The notes under the pieces were generated by a model. That model searched no databases, was not told where the DNA came from, and saw only the letters and a program-made list of their open reading frames with translations. From Clostridiales bacterium (GTDB taxonomy: Bacteria > Bacillota > Clostridia > Saccharofermentanales > Saccharofermentanaceae), in contig JAFWDK010000018.1 of assembly GCA_017513085.1 (NCBI GenBank), positions 1 to 64,000 on the forward strand: a stretch of DNA of 64,000 nt. Reading direction: 5' to 3'. This document shows, one piece after another, positions 34,149 to 43,210 of the stretch (position 1 is the first letter of the stretch; each line of letters starts with the position of its first letter). Made by a program: the position numbers and the translations under genes.

Positions 34149-35009
34149 CTACACTCCCAGCAACACAATAAAGGCCAGGCCCAGTGCAACCGGTAAAGTA
34201 AAAAATGCACTGTCAAAGCGATCCATCATACCGCCATGACCCGGCATAAATTTTCCGAAATCCTTGATTCCGACCATTCGTTTAATACTTGAGGCCATCC
34301 AGTCACCTAACTGCGAAACCACAGAAAGAAGAAAACCGAACAAGGCTGCCAAAGCAACGAAACCGGCAAATGGAATCTTCACGTCAATGACGCGGTTCAT
34401 AACAAAAGCGAAAAACAACGCTGTCAGCACCGAACAGAAAACCGCACCACCGATACAGCCTTCCCATGTCTTTTTCGGGCTGATATGAGGGACGATCTTA
34501 TGCTTTCCGAGAAGAACTCCCGTAAAATAGGCAAAAACATCGGAGATCCATGGAGCAAATAGTCCTATGACAGCAAAATACCATCCTTTCTGGATCAGAA
34601 GCGCCATAGTATTCAGGCAAACGATCGGGAAAGAAACATAGATTATGATCAATGTTTGGGCCAATCCGGAACGGATCGCGTCCGGATCTTCTTTTCGGAT
34701 CGGTGGAAACATCGTTGTCACGAAGCAATACGTGATCGCAACAAGCGTATAAAGAGTCATTGCTTCAGCAGCCGATCCTCCGCAAAGCCATGTGATGACA
34801 GGCAGGAATCCGGTCAACCCGCCAAGGAAGGTAACCAAAGGAGAGATCTCCTTTACTTTATTCCGGGCAGCCTTGATCAACTCGTGAATCGCTACGGTCG
34901 AAACGATCAAAGATAATAACAGCATGATCACAGGATAAAAATAGGCAGGAACGACCAGTGCCAGCACCGCAATAGTAAAAACAGTTCCTGTGATGATTCT
35001 TTGTTTCAT
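34149..35009 (-). CDS. cdsA: Phosphatidate cytidylyltransferase
   Basis: This 286-residue membrane enzyme forms CDP-diacylglycerol, the precursor of all phospholipids including the phosphatidylserine used by Psd. The signature near the C-terminus is present (KKTWEGCIGG; SQLGDWMASSIKRM; FGKFMPGHGGMMDRFDS), with seven to eight hydrophobic segments. It is 3 bases from uppS. Confidence 0.96.
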   Translation of the reverse strand: MKQRIITGTVFTIAVLALVVPAYFYPVIMLLLSLIVSTVAIHELIKAARNKVKEISPLVTFLGGLTGFLPVITWLCGGSAAEAMTLYTLVAITYCFVTTMFPPIRKEDPDAIRSGLAQTLIIIYVSFPIVCLNTMALLIQKGWYFAVIGLFAPWISDVFAYFTGVLLGKHKIVPHISPKKTWEGCIGGAVFCSVLTALFFAFVMNRVIDVKIPFAGFVALAALFGFLLSVVSQLGDWMASSIKRMVGIKDFGKFMPGHGGMMDRFDSAFFTLPVALGLAFIVLLGV

Positions 35010-35012
35010 GTA

Positions 35013-35795
35013 TTATTTCTCCTTTGAAAGCCCGCCAAAACGACGATCTCTCTTTGTATATGCGACAAGTGCTTCCGTAAGTTCCTGCATACCGAAGTCC
35101 GGCCAAAGCACATCAGAAAACCAAAGTTCAGAATATGCCCCTTCCCAGACGAGGAAATTCGACGTTCTTTCCTCACCGCTGGGCCGGATGATCAGGTCCG
35201 GATCCGGAACATCCGGAAGATACAGGTTCGATGCAAACATCTCCTCCGTGATCGATGAAGGATCGAGTGAACCGTCTTTTACCCGTTGCGCCAGTTTCTG
35301 GCACGTCTGGACGATCTCACGTCTGCCTCCATAGTTAAAAGCAACGATCAGCGTCATTCTTGTCCTATGTTTGGATCCTTCTTCCGCTCTCTTACAAACG
35401 GCACGGATATTCTCCGGTAATGCTTCGATATCACCGGTAAAACGGACACGTATGCCTTCCTGCTCCAGTTCCGGATCATAACGGTCGAAGTACTCCACGA
35501 AAAGCTCCATCAGCGTATGCACTTCACTTTCCGGTCTCGACCAGTTTTCCGTTGAAAAAGCATATACCGTAACATATTTGATTCCATAATGGCCGCAATT
35601 CTTACAAAGCGTCTTCAAGTTGTCCGCGCCGGCACGATGTCCTGCCGAACGAGGCAACATACGCTTCTTCGCCCATCTTCCGTTACCGTCCATGATCACT
35701 GCAATATGCGTCGGTATCTTAAGTTCGGACTCATCGATCGAAGGTGTCTTCTTTCGTGAAAAGAAAGAAAATCTGGATTCATCGTTACTACTCAT
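35013..35795 (-). CDS. uppS: Undecaprenyl diphosphate synthase (cis-prenyltransferase)
   Basis: This 260-residue enzyme makes the C55 lipid carrier for peptidoglycan. The motifs HIAVIMDGNGRWAKKR, SAGHRAGADNL, VYAFSTENWSRP and the C-terminal DLIIRPSGEERTSNFLVW are complete. An extra N-terminal 28 residues (Ser/Lys rich) precede the core. GGAG is 5 bases before the ATG and directly follows the U-run of the terminator at 35805-35846. Confidence 0.97.
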   Translation of the reverse strand: MSSNDESRFSFFSRKKTPSIDESELKIPTHIAVIMDGNGRWAKKRMLPRSAGHRAGADNLKTLCKNCGHYGIKYVTVYAFSTENWSRPESEVHTLMELFVEYFDRYDPELEQEGIRVRFTGDIEALPENIRAVCKRAEEGSKHRTRMTLIVAFNYGGRREIVQTCQKLAQRVKDGSLDPSSITEEMFASNLYLPDVPDPDLIIRPSGEERTSNFLVWEGAYSELWFSDVLWPDFGMQELTEALVAYTKRDRRFGGLSKEK

Positions 35796-35804
35796 ATACT
35801 CTCC

Positions 35805-35846
35805 AAAAAAAGAGGCGCCTTATTCCAAAAAGGCTAAGGCAACCTC
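35805..35846 (-). terminator. Intrinsic terminator between frr and uppS
   Basis: The transcript reads GAGG-UU-GCCUUA, a loop, then UAAGGC-G-CCUC and seven U's, giving ten base pairs with a small internal loop. The U-run touches the uppS ribosome binding site. It could end the pyrH-frr message or act as an attenuator for the downstream block; no promoter is obvious between it and uppS. Confidence 0.7.
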
Positions 35847-35871
35847 TTCGTTTCATGTAATAAGATCAGGA

Positions 35872-36444
35872 TCAGATCTCCATGAGATCCTTTTCCTTAG
35901 CTTCGCAGCACTTATCGACTTCTTTAACATAACGGTCGGTAAGTTTCTGCATCTGCTCTTCAAAATCAGCCAGATCATCATCTGTGATTTCTTTCTTCTT
36001 GTGGATTCCACGATACTTATCAATACCTTCACGGCGGATATTACGGATGGCAACCTTGCCTTCCTCGCCATATTTCTGGACACTCTTAACCAGTTCCTTA
36101 CGGCGTTCCTCTGTAAGGATCGGGAATACCAGACGGATCATCTTACCATCGTTACTAGGATTGATACCCAGGTCAGAAGACTGGATCGCTTTTTCGATTT
36201 CACGAAGCATAGACGGATCCCAAGGCGTCAAAGTAATCATTCTCGGTTCAGGCACCTGGATATTCGCCACGGCATTCAACTGGGACGGCGCGCCATAGTA
36301 ATCGACAGTAATACGGTCGAGAACATGCGGGTTAGCACGGCCCGCGCGGATAGAATTGAAATTCTCCGTAAGGTTTGTGATGGTCTTCTTCATTCTCTCT
36401 TCATAGAATGCATATACATCTTTCGTGATTTCCTGCATTGGCAT
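35872..36444 (-). CDS. frr: Ribosome recycling factor
   Basis: This 190-residue factor splits post-termination ribosomes with EF-G. Conserved blocks are SIRAGRANPHVLDRITVDYYG, TPWDPSMLREIEKAIQSSDL and the C-terminal helix ending KEKDLMEI. ATG 36444 is chosen: GGAGG is 7 bases upstream, better than TTG 36450. Confidence 0.97.
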   Translation of the reverse strand: MPMQEITKDVYAFYEERMKKTITNLTENFNSIRAGRANPHVLDRITVDYYGAPSQLNAVANIQVPEPRMITLTPWDPSMLREIEKAIQSSDLGINPSNDGKMIRLVFPILTEERRKELVKSVQKYGEEGKVAIRNIRREGIDKYRGIHKKKEITDDDLADFEEQMQKLTDRYVKEVDKCCEAKEKDLMEI

Positions 36445-36468
36445 ATTCAAGCCTCCTTTTCGTTTGTC

Positions 36469-37176
36469 TTATCCGACAATTGTTCCTATATCTTCACCAA
36501 GAACGACCCGAACTATATTCTCCGGATCCTCCATGGAAAATACCATGATCTTCGTACCGTTATCTCTGCACAACGCTGCCGCTGTCGCATCCATAACCTT
36601 TAAATTCTTCGCGAGCACTTCATCGTGTGTGATAGTCTTATATTTCACCGCATCAGAGAACTTATGCGGATCCTTATCATACACTCCGTCAACCATAGTC
36701 GCCTTGCAGAAGATATCCGCTTCGATCTCGGTTGCACGAAGGGCACCTGCCGTATCCGTAGAGAAAAACGGGTTACCGGTACCGCAAGCAAAGATTACGA
36801 TTCTCTTCTTCTCCAGATGGCGTACTGCACGCTTACGGATATACGGCTCCGCCATTTGTCTGATTTCCACAGCCGAAAGCACTCGCGTCACCGCGCCTTC
36901 CTGTTCAAGGGCATCCGAGATCGCCAATGCGTTCATCATAGTTGCAAGCATTCCCATATGGTCAGCGGTAACACGATCCATATGTTCACTTGTACGCCCA
37001 CGCCAGAAGTTTCCGCCTCCGACCACTACAGCGACCTCCACTCCGAGATCAGCAACTTTTTTAATTTGAGAGCAGATGCTATGTACTGTAGCATCATCAA
37101 TTCCGACCTTCTTATCACCCGCCAGCGCTTCTCCGCTGATCTTAAGAAGGATCCTCTTATAGACAGGTTCGCTCAT
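36469..37176 (-). CDS. pyrH: UMP kinase
   Basis: This 235-residue amino-acid-kinase-fold enzyme makes UDP from UMP. It begins [14 protein letters not shown] and shows [29 protein letters not shown] and a DGVYDKDP loop. ATG 37176 has GGAGG 8 bases upstream; an in-frame TTG lies inside that site. It is 24 bases from frr. A TACAAT-like -10 lies about 45 bases upstream. Confidence 0.97.
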   Translation of the reverse strand: MSEPVYKRILLKISGEALAGDKKVGIDDATVHSICSQIKKVADLGVEVAVVVGGGNFWRGRTSEHMDRVTADHMGMLATMMNALAISDALEQEGAVTRVLSAVEIRQMAEPYIRKRAVRHLEKKRIVIFACGTGNPFFSTDTAGALRATEIEADIFCKATMVDGVYDKDPHKFSDAVKYKTITHDEVLAKNLKVMDATAAALCRDNGTKIMVFSMEDPENIVRVVLGEDIGTIVG

Positions 37177-37272
37177 AACCTCATCCTCCAATTCTTTACT
37201 TAGATTATTGTATCGTTAATTGCACTTTCTGAAAAGACAACACGAGGCATTTTTACATTTTTTTATGTGTGT

Positions 37273-37995
37273 TCAGTCCTTGCGCTCGTTTTCATTTGTG
37301 AAGCACTCCCGGAAACGCCCGGAAAAACCAGGTTCCTGCCCAGCTGCATATAAGTGAGAAGTATCGCCAAAAGAAAGCATACGGAATTGCGCGATCCCCG
37401 CTCTACGTTCCTCTGTCACAACCGTTGTAATTGATGTCGGCGCCGCCATCGTTGCATGCCATAATACAAATGGTGAAAGATTTAAAAGATACGACAAAAG
37501 CACGCACTCCAAGCCGAAATGGCAAAAAAACACGATCGTATCATTATTCGGCGCCAATGCCCGGAAAAGCTTTCCTTCCTTCTTGTACCCGTGTTCGGAA
37601 AGAAACCGGTCAAATTCAGAATAGATCCAGTCGATTTCTTCTTTTACCTTTGCATCTTGAAAGGCAGGATACTCCGTCCAACGGTCCGGATCAAATGCAT
37701 ACGGCATATTCATCCAATCAGAGGGTACCCAGTCCCAGGCTACACCGAGCTTTTCAGGCCGTTGCACCTTAGGTGCAAACTCACGAAGCCACAGGAGCTC
37801 CTCTGCCTCCATATTCATCTTCTTTAGACAAGGCTCTGCCGTCTGCTTTGCACGACCCAGTGGCGAGCAGAAACAAGCATCTGCTTTAACATTTTTCATT
37901 CTCTCGGAAAGAAGCTCTGCTTCACGCTTGCCGGTCTCTGTCAGACTATCGTTGACATAATCCGGATCGCCATGTCGAACGATCAAAAATTTCAT
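37273..37995 (-). CDS. Histidine phosphatase / phosphoglycerate-mutase-like protein
   Basis: This 240-residue protein has the phosphohistidine motif FLIVRHGDPDY at the extreme N-terminus and a second active-site His late on (FFCHFGLECVLLSYLL). The family includes sugar-phosphate phosphatases and cofactor-dependent mutases, and the substrate cannot be deduced. It interrupts the usual rpsB-tsf-pyrH-frr order and is separated from tsf by a strong terminator, so it is probably transcribed on its own. Confidence 0.85.
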   Translation of the reverse strand: MKFLIVRHGDPDYVNDSLTETGKREAELLSERMKNVKADACFCSPLGRAKQTAEPCLKKMNMEAEELLWLREFAPKVQRPEKLGVAWDWVPSDWMNMPYAFDPDRWTEYPAFQDAKVKEEIDWIYSEFDRFLSEHGYKKEGKLFRALAPNNDTIVFFCHFGLECVLLSYLLNLSPFVLWHATMAAPTSITTVVTEERRAGIAQFRMLSFGDTSHLYAAGQEPGFSGRFRECFTNENERKD

Positions 37996-38085
37996 ATATA
38001 AACCCTCATTTCGTTTCTTATCTTAACTTATTCTATCAAATAACATCATAAGGAAAAGACTTGACATCAGGCACAGATTGGACAA

Positions 38086-38114
38086 CAAAAAAGGACTGTC
38101 CGAAGACAGTCCTT
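38086..38114 (-). terminator. Strong intrinsic terminator after tsf
   Basis: AAGGACUGUC and GACAGUCCUU form ten perfect base pairs closed by a stable UUCG tetraloop, with a run of U's. It starts about 20 bases after the tsf stop. Confidence 0.9.
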
Positions 38115-38136
38115 CTCTCGTTATTGTTTGCTTAGA

Positions 38137-39075
38137 TTACTTGATCTGCTTCATAACTTCTTCAGCAAAGTTCTCTTCCTTCTTGGCAATACCCTCGCCC
38201 ATTTCGAAGCGGGTAAAGCGGCGGATGGAAATGTTCTGACCCATAGCAGAAGACTTCTCCTTAGTGTATGTAGCGATAGACTTGGAATCATCCTTAACGA
38301 ATTCCTGCTCTACGAGGCAGTTCTCTTTGTAGAACTTCTCGATGTTACCAGGAAGGATTCTCTCTCTGATGATCTTCTCCGGCTTACCTTCGTTGAGGTT
38401 CTTGTTAATGATGATCTCTGTTTCTTTCTCGATTTCCTCAGCCGGAACATCTTCACGTGTGAGCCACTTCGGATTAGCAGCAGCGATCTGCATAGCGATA
38501 TCCTTAGCGAAGTCAGCGAACTCAGGCTTTGTGATAACGGAATCGTCATCAGTAGCGAGATCAACGAATACACCGATCTTACCACCCATATGGATGTAAG
38601 AAGCAACAGCGCCGTTGCCTTCTACTTCATATACAACAAATCTTCTGATAGAAGTATTCTCTCCGATATCAGCGATAGCTTCCTTCTGGAAGAGCTCTAC
38701 TGTCTTAGACTCATCATTGAAAAGTGTCTGAGCCATAAGATCTTCAACAGAAGCCGGCTTCTTAGCAAGAATGTGATTCGCAACTGTATCTGCAAAAGCC
38801 TTGAACTTATCTGTGTTCGCAGCAAAGTCTGTCTCGATGTTGATCTCAACAAGAACACCGGACTTCTTGTCGTCAGCGATCTTAGCGATTACTGCGCCCT
38901 CTGCAGCAACTCTAGCGGACTTCTTCTCAGCCTTAGCGATACCCTTTTCACGAAGCCATGCAACTGCCTTCTCAATATCTCCATCAGACTCCTGAAGAGC
39001 TCTCTTACAATCCATAATACCGGAACCAGTCATATCGCGAAGTTCCTTGACCTGTGCAGCACTAATGTCAGCCAT
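38137..39075 (-). CDS. tsf: Elongation factor Ts
   Basis: This 312-residue protein exchanges GDP on EF-Tu. The N-terminal UBA-like module contains TGSGIMDCKRALQESDGD, and the core reads DFAANTDKFKAFADTVA. GGAGG is 8 bases before the ATG, and the gene follows rpsB in the standard order. Confidence 0.97.
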   Translation of the reverse strand: MADISAAQVKELRDMTGSGIMDCKRALQESDGDIEKAVAWLREKGIAKAEKKSARVAAEGAVIAKIADDKKSGVLVEINIETDFAANTDKFKAFADTVANHILAKKPASVEDLMAQTLFNDESKTVELFQKEAIADIGENTSIRRFVVYEVEGNGAVASYIHMGGKIGVFVDLATDDDSVITKPEFADFAKDIAMQIAAANPKWLTREDVPAEEIEKETEIIINKNLNEGKPEKIIRERILPGNIEKFYKENCLVEQEFVKDDSKSIATYTKEKSSAMGQNISIRRFTRFEMGEGIAKKEENFAEEVMKQIK

Positions 39076-39132
39076 AGTTATATCCTCCGTATTTTCTATT
39101 TATTCTTATCTAGTTTAAATGTTGATCCGGAA

Positions 39133-39894
39133 TTAAGCTTCCTCAGCAGTAGCTTCCTCAGCAGCAGCTTCCTCAGCAACCTCTTCCTCAGCAGCAGCCG
39201 GAACATCGATCTGCTCGCCCTGACGGCCTTCGAGAACAGCATCAGCAATGTGACCTGCAATCAGCTTTACCGCACGGATAGCATCATCGTTACCCGGAAT
39301 AACATAATCAACTTCTTCCGGATCACAGTTTGTATCAACGATAGCAACTACCGGGATACCAAGACGCTTAGCTTCAGCAACAGCCAGGTGCTCCTTCTTT
39401 GTATCTACAACAAAGAGGCAAGCCGGCAGGTTCTTCATGCCCTGGATACCACCAAGGTTCTTCTCGAGCTTTTCCATCTCGAGCTTAAGCTTAGCAACTT
39501 CCTTCTTTGTACGAAGATCAAAAGATCCGTCCTCGCTCATGATCTTGAGCTCAGCAAGACGTGCAAGACGCTTCTCGATTGTCTTAAAGTTTGTGAGTGT
39601 ACCACCGAGCCAACGGTTGTTGATGAAGTACATGTTGCAACGAACAGCTTCTTCAGAGATAGAATCCTGAGCCTGCTTCTTAGTACCTACGAAAAGAACA
39701 TTACCGCCGTCTGCAGCGATGGAACGTACGAAATCGTATGCTTCCTCGATCTTCTTAACTGTCTTCTGCAGGTCGATGATGTGAATGTTGTTGCGCTCCG
39801 TAAAGATGTACTCAGCCATCTTCGGGTTCCAACGACGGGTCTGGTGGCCGAAATGCACACCTGCTTCAAGAAGCTGCTTCATAGAAATAGACAT
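39133..39894 (-). CDS. rpsB: Small ribosomal subunit protein uS2
   Basis: This 253-residue protein begins [20 protein letters not shown] and shows the conserved [14 protein letters not shown] and [20 protein letters not shown]. It ends in an added Glu/Ala-rich tail ([19 protein letters not shown]) that resembles the tail on the S1 fusion protein at 43.4 kb. ATG 39894 has AGGAGG 9 bases upstream; an in-frame extension further up lacks a site. Confidence 0.97.
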   Translation of the reverse strand: MSISMKQLLEAGVHFGHQTRRWNPKMAEYIFTERNNIHIIDLQKTVKKIEEAYDFVRSIAADGGNVLFVGTKKQAQDSISEEAVRCNMYFINNRWLGGTLTNFKTIEKRLARLAELKIMSEDGSFDLRTKKEVAKLKLEMEKLEKNLGGIQGMKNLPACLFVVDTKKEHLAVAEAKRLGIPVVAIVDTNCDPEEVDYVIPGNDDAIRAVKLIAGHIADAVLEGRQGEQIDVPAAAEEEVAEEAAAEEATAEEA

Positions 39895-39984
39895 AATTAA
39901 ATTCCTCCTGTTTTGTCTCTTCCACAGGACTGACTCCTTCATCCGGAGAACAAAAGAAACGCCTGTGTGTTTTTTAGCCTCATA

Positions 39985-40013
39985 ATGTTACAATAAAGAA
40001 GCAATGTTGGCAA
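39985..40013 (-). promoter_or_regulatory. SigA-type promoter of rpsB-tsf
   Basis: On the minus strand TTGCCA (40008-40013), a 17-base spacer and TAACAT (39985-39990). The leader of about 85 bases before rpsB is long enough for S2-dependent control, but I could not identify a known motif. Confidence 0.6.
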
Positions 40014-40031
40014 GCGTTTTTCGAGAAAAAT

Positions 40032-40059
40032 TTGCCAAAAATACTGAAATTATTATGTT
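40032..40059 (+). promoter_or_regulatory. Possible promoter of the PepV-like peptidase gene
   Basis: TTGCCA (40032-40037), 16 bases, TATGTT (40054-40059), ending 15 bases before ATG 40075. The predicted start of transcription lies just upstream of AGGAGG. It is divergent from the rpsB promoter. Confidence 0.5.
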
Positions 40060-40074
40060 TTAGGAGGATTTTCC

Positions 40075-41412
40075 ATGAACAGACTCACCGATAGCGAGAA
40101 AACGCGTTATAACAAGATACTTTCCGAACTTGTATCCATCCGCAGCGAAAAAGGCGAAGAAGCCATCGACGCTCCATACGGCATCGCTCCTAAACAGGCT
40201 TTATCCTATCTTCTTTCTCTCGCAGAGAAAGATGGCTTCATTACCGAAAACGTCGGAAACAAGGCCGGATATATACAGTGGGGTTCAAAAGGTCCTCTGG
40301 TGGCAGTGCTGGGCCATCTTGACGTCGTCCCGGAAGGATCCGGCTGGAAGACGCCTGCCTTTTCACTCGACAGCAGTTCCGATTACTTCATCGGACGCGG
40401 AGTAGTAGACGATAAAGGTCCTGTCGTAAGTACCTATATGGCGCTTTGCCGCTTAAAAGAAAAGTATCCGGATCCGAACTGCCGTTTCCGTCTCATCTTC
40501 GGTACTGACGAAGAAAACGGTTCTTCATGCATGGAGCGCTACTGTGAAACGGAAGAGATCCCGGATATCGGCTTCACACCGGACGCCGAGTTCCCTTGCA
40601 TCTATGCAGAAAAAGGCATCTATCAGATGCATTTCGAAGGAACCACGACCGATAAGTTCACGCTTCACGGCGGAAATGCAGCCAATATGGTACCGGCCTA
40701 TTGCGAGTGTATCGATTTTGCCGCAGATAAAGGAATCAGCGCAGACGGACTTCAGGCTCACGCCTCCCATCCGGATATGGGTATCAACGCAATCGACCTT
40801 ATGCTTTCGAAAATGCCGGAAGACTATGTCAATTCGACTTCTCTTCTCTCTCTGATGAAGAAGTACTTCAGCAAGTCTTCTTCAACACCATTTAGTCAGT
40901 TCTTCCCGGAAGACGAGTCCGGAAAAATGACTACCAATGTCGGTATGGTATCGATCAACGCCTCAACGGCAAGACTTCATGTCGATATCCGTTTCCCGGT
41001 CACAGTCCCGACCGAGGCCGTTACAGCCAAGCTTCAGGAAATAGCGGATGAATTCGGATGTAAAGTCGTAGACGATTCCGTCTTACCGCCGCTTTTTAAA
41101 GATAAGAAGTCCGAACAGATCTCCGTTCTTACGAATATCTACGCAGGTTACAGAGAACTCTTTGCTTACGAGGCTGAGGAAGAAGCACTTCGTGAGAAAT
41201 ACCTATCCGAAGAACCGGAAGCCATCGCGATCGGCGGCGGCACATATGCGCGCACAATGGCAAATATCGTTGCTTTCGGTCCACAACTTCCCTGGAATAA
41301 AGACCAGTGTCACCAGGCCAATGAAAAAATGCTCAAAGAAAACCTGTACCTCCTCGTACCGATGTACGAAGAGGCACTGGAAAAGCTTTCTTCAGCTGTA
41401 ATAAAGGATTAA
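40075..41412 (+). CDS. PepV/Sapep-family M20 metallodipeptidase
   Basis: This 445-residue cytoplasmic peptidase has two M20 metal-binding stretches: GHLDVVPEGSGW and GRGVVDDKGPVVST. The catalytic Glu follows in FGTDEENGSSCMERY, and a dimerisation/lid domain is inserted at about 185-330. Family members cleave dipeptides, including D-amino acid or beta-Ala-His types, which is useful in peptide-fermenting anaerobes. AGGAGG is 7 bases before the ATG. Its stop codon overlaps the stop of the convergent NlpC/P60 gene by 3 bases. Confidence 0.9.
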   Translation: MNRLTDSEKTRYNKILSELVSIRSEKGEEAIDAPYGIAPKQALSYLLSLAEKDGFITENVGNKAGYIQWGSKGPLVAVLGHLDVVPEGSGWKTPAFSLDSSSDYFIGRGVVDDKGPVVSTYMALCRLKEKYPDPNCRFRLIFGTDEENGSSCMERYCETEEIPDIGFTPDAEFPCIYAEKGIYQMHFEGTTTDKFTLHGGNAANMVPAYCECIDFAADKGISADGLQAHASHPDMGINAIDLMLSKMPEDYVNSTSLLSLMKKYFSKSSSTPFSQFFPEDESGKMTTNVGMVSINASTARLHVDIRFPVTVPTEAVTAKLQEIADEFGCKVVDDSVLPPLFKDKKSEQISVLTNIYAGYRELFAYEAEEEALREKYLSEEPEAIAIGGGTYARTMANIVAFGPQLPWNKDQCHQANEKMLKENLYLLVPMYEEALEKLSSAVIKD

Positions 41413-43130
41413 ATATACCTTCTTACGGTTACCACATATCCCATTGGCAAACAATCTTCGACGATGCAGCCGTTTGCGGAAGATGCATGGACAATAACTC
41501 CGCCACCGCAGTAGAGGCTTACATGATCCACCGTGCCGTCACTGTTGTAGTCGTGGCAAAGAACATCTCCGGCTTTCAGACTCTGTCCGGAAACATCAGT
41601 GCCCATCTCGGCCATGGCAGCTGACTGATGCGGAAGTGATATTCCGTAATAATGTGCATAAACATACATCACGAATCCGGAACAATCCAGGCCTTCTTCC
41701 GGCGAGGAACCGGTATAGTTATACGGGATACCGATAAATGCTCGGGCATATTCAACCAGGCTGCATGTAGAAGGATCCGGAATCTTGATCGGCTTAGGAG
41801 TCGGCTTCGGCGCAGGAGTCGGTGTAGGCTCTGCCGGTGGTTCCGGAGTAGGCGTCGGATCCTGGTTCCCGGTCTCAGGAGTCGGTGTCGGATCCTTCTT
41901 GGACGGCACAGGCGTAGGCGTCGGAGACGGCTTATGCATCGGATCCGGAGAAACCAGTTCCGCGCTGACATATCCACCTCCATCGAGTCTAAACCAGCCA
42001 TTGGTCGTCTTAGCCACTACATAGACCTTCTCGTTTTCGACAAGTTTTCTCAATACATCGTAATCTGTACCAGGACCGGATCTTACGTTGACATCTCCGA
42101 TCGAGTAGAACGTACCATAGAACTCTTCTTCACCCGGCTTGCTCGGAGCAGGCGTCGGAGTCGGAAGCTCAGGCTCCGGGGTCGGCGTCGGATCTTCCGG
42201 CACAGGTGTTGGAGATGGTGTCGGCGACGGGGTAGGAGTTGCCGTTACCGGTGGCGCAACAGGTTCATCCGTCAGCATGCTTCCGCTCACATATCCGCCG
42301 GTCGCAAGCTTGAACCAGCCATTGTCCGTCTTTGCAACAACTTCAACTTTCTCGTTTTCCGTCAAACGACCGATCACTTCATAATTCTTGCCCGGACCAC
42401 TTCTGACATTTACCTCACCAACCGAATAAAGCGTACCGGTCCATGGTATTTCTTCAGCAGGTGCCGGCGTCGGAGTCGGTTCAGGAGTCGGCGTCGGAGT
42501 AGGCGTTTCAATCTTTATCTTCGGATCAGGAGTCGGAGATGGTAATTCAGTCTCCGGCACTTGAGAAGAAAGATCCGTAGAGATCACATAACCACGGAAT
42601 GTCTCATCAGAATCCGGAACCGAATACTGAACATACGACCATACTGTTCCCATGCTTAGACGCTGGACCGAAGCATCCTTTTCAAGCGAAAGAATGACCT
42701 GGCTCTTATTATCAGCCTTAACATGCAGATCAGATGATTCTTTGGCAACATAAAGCTGATCGTCTGTCTCGGTAAAAGCACTCTCATCGAGCATCTCAAG
42801 TACCATACCGTCACGGTCCTTCTGCTCAATGATCATAAAAGTATTCTCTTTAACAACATCAATCGATGCTTCTTCAATTTCAGGCTTCAGATCAATAAAA
42901 TGAACATTGGAATTTTCACCTGTTCCTGAAGAATCCGGGAGTGTGGCTTCCACCGGAACCTGAAGACTGATATCCGACGCATGGCCAATAGAAAGCACAG
43001 GAGTCGATACGGCAACCATAGACGACACCAAGAACAAAGACAGCATCTTCACCGTTCTGCGCGGATTGCGCGGTGCAGAATAATGCTTCCTTACTATTTC
43101 CAAGTTTTCATCATGTATATGCTTCTTCAA
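41409..43130 (-). CDS. Secreted cell-wall hydrolase: SH3 repeats, Thr-Pro linkers and NlpC/P60 domain
   Basis: The protein is about 573 residues. After some 28 basic N-terminal residues comes a hydrophobic export segment (MLSLFLVSSMVAVSTPVLS). It continues with a divergent SH3-like region, a Thr-Pro linker, bacterial SH3 (YSVGEVNVRSGPGKNYEVIG), a second linker, a second SH3 (YSIGDVNVRSGPGTDYDVL) and a third linker. The C-terminal NlpC/P60 peptidase carries the catalytic Cys in LDCSGFVMYVY, His in DHVSLYCGGG and a third polar site in VIVHASS. It probably cuts D-Glu-diamino-acid bonds in stem peptides. TTG 43130 is preferred: GGAGG lies 5 bases before it. ATG 43157 has no site and sits only about 14 bases after the predicted transcript start. 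A WalR-like box precedes the promoter. Confidence 0.9.
   Translation of the reverse strand: MKKHIHDENLEIVRKHYSAPRNPRRTVKMLSLFLVSSMVAVSTPVLSIGHASDISLQVPVEATLPDSSGTGENSNVHFIDLKPEIEEASIDVVKENTFMIIEQKDRDGMVLEMLDESAFTETDDQLYVAKESSDLHVKADNKSQVILSLEKDASVQRLSMGTVWSYVQYSVPDSDETFRGYVISTDLSSQVPETELPSPTPDPKIKIETPTPTPTPEPTPTPAPAEEIPWTGTLYSVGEVNVRSGPGKNYEVIGRLTENEKVEVVAKTDNGWFKLATGGYVSGSMLTDEPVAPPVTATPTPSPTPSPTPVPEDPTPTPEPELPTPTPAPSKPGEEEFYGTFYSIGDVNVRSGPGTDYDVLRKLVENEKVYVVAKTTNGWFRLDGGGYVSAELVSPDPMHKPSPTPTPVPSKKDPTPTPETGNQDPTPTPEPPAEPTPTPAPKPTPKPIKIPDPSTCSLVEYARAFIGIPYNYTGSSPEEGLDCSGFVMYVYAHYYGISLPHQSAAMAEMGTDVSGQSLKAGDVLCHDYNSDGTVDHVSLYCGGGVIVHASSANGCIVEDCLPMGYVVTVRRYI
41785..41940 (-). repeat. Thr-Pro linker repeat between SH3 and NlpC/P60
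   Basis: About 50 residues of DPTPTPE and EPTPTPAPK type are encoded by GGAGTCGGTGTCGGA-like units. Confidence 0.75.
42138..42248 (-). repeat. Thr-Pro/Ser-Pro linker repeat between the two SH3 domains
   Basis: The units code TPTPSPTPSPTPVP and DPTPTPEPE. They are built from the same hexamer family as the linkers at 41.8 kb and in prkC. A further similar stretch lies at 42455-42555. Confidence 0.75.
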
Positions 43131-43177
43131 ATGTACCTCCGTTTGTTTCAATCCCATCCCAAACTTATTTCATTTTA

Positions 43178-43183
43178 ATTATA
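43178..43183 (-). promoter_or_regulatory. -10 element of the NlpC/P60 gene
   Basis: TATAAT on the minus strand. The -35 position (43201-43206) reads CCCCGC, a clear mismatch, so the promoter looks activator-dependent. The predicted transcript start near 43171 supports translation from TTG 43130. Confidence 0.55.
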
Positions 43184-43210
43184 ACCTAATAACCGAGCGT
43201 GCGGGGCTTT

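Noticed and set aside
41652..42545. Long plus-strand Arg-rich frame opposite the NlpC/P60 gene
   Set aside because: It is antisense to Thr-Pro linkers and conserved SH3/NlpC domains, with arginine-serine low complexity and no conserved features.
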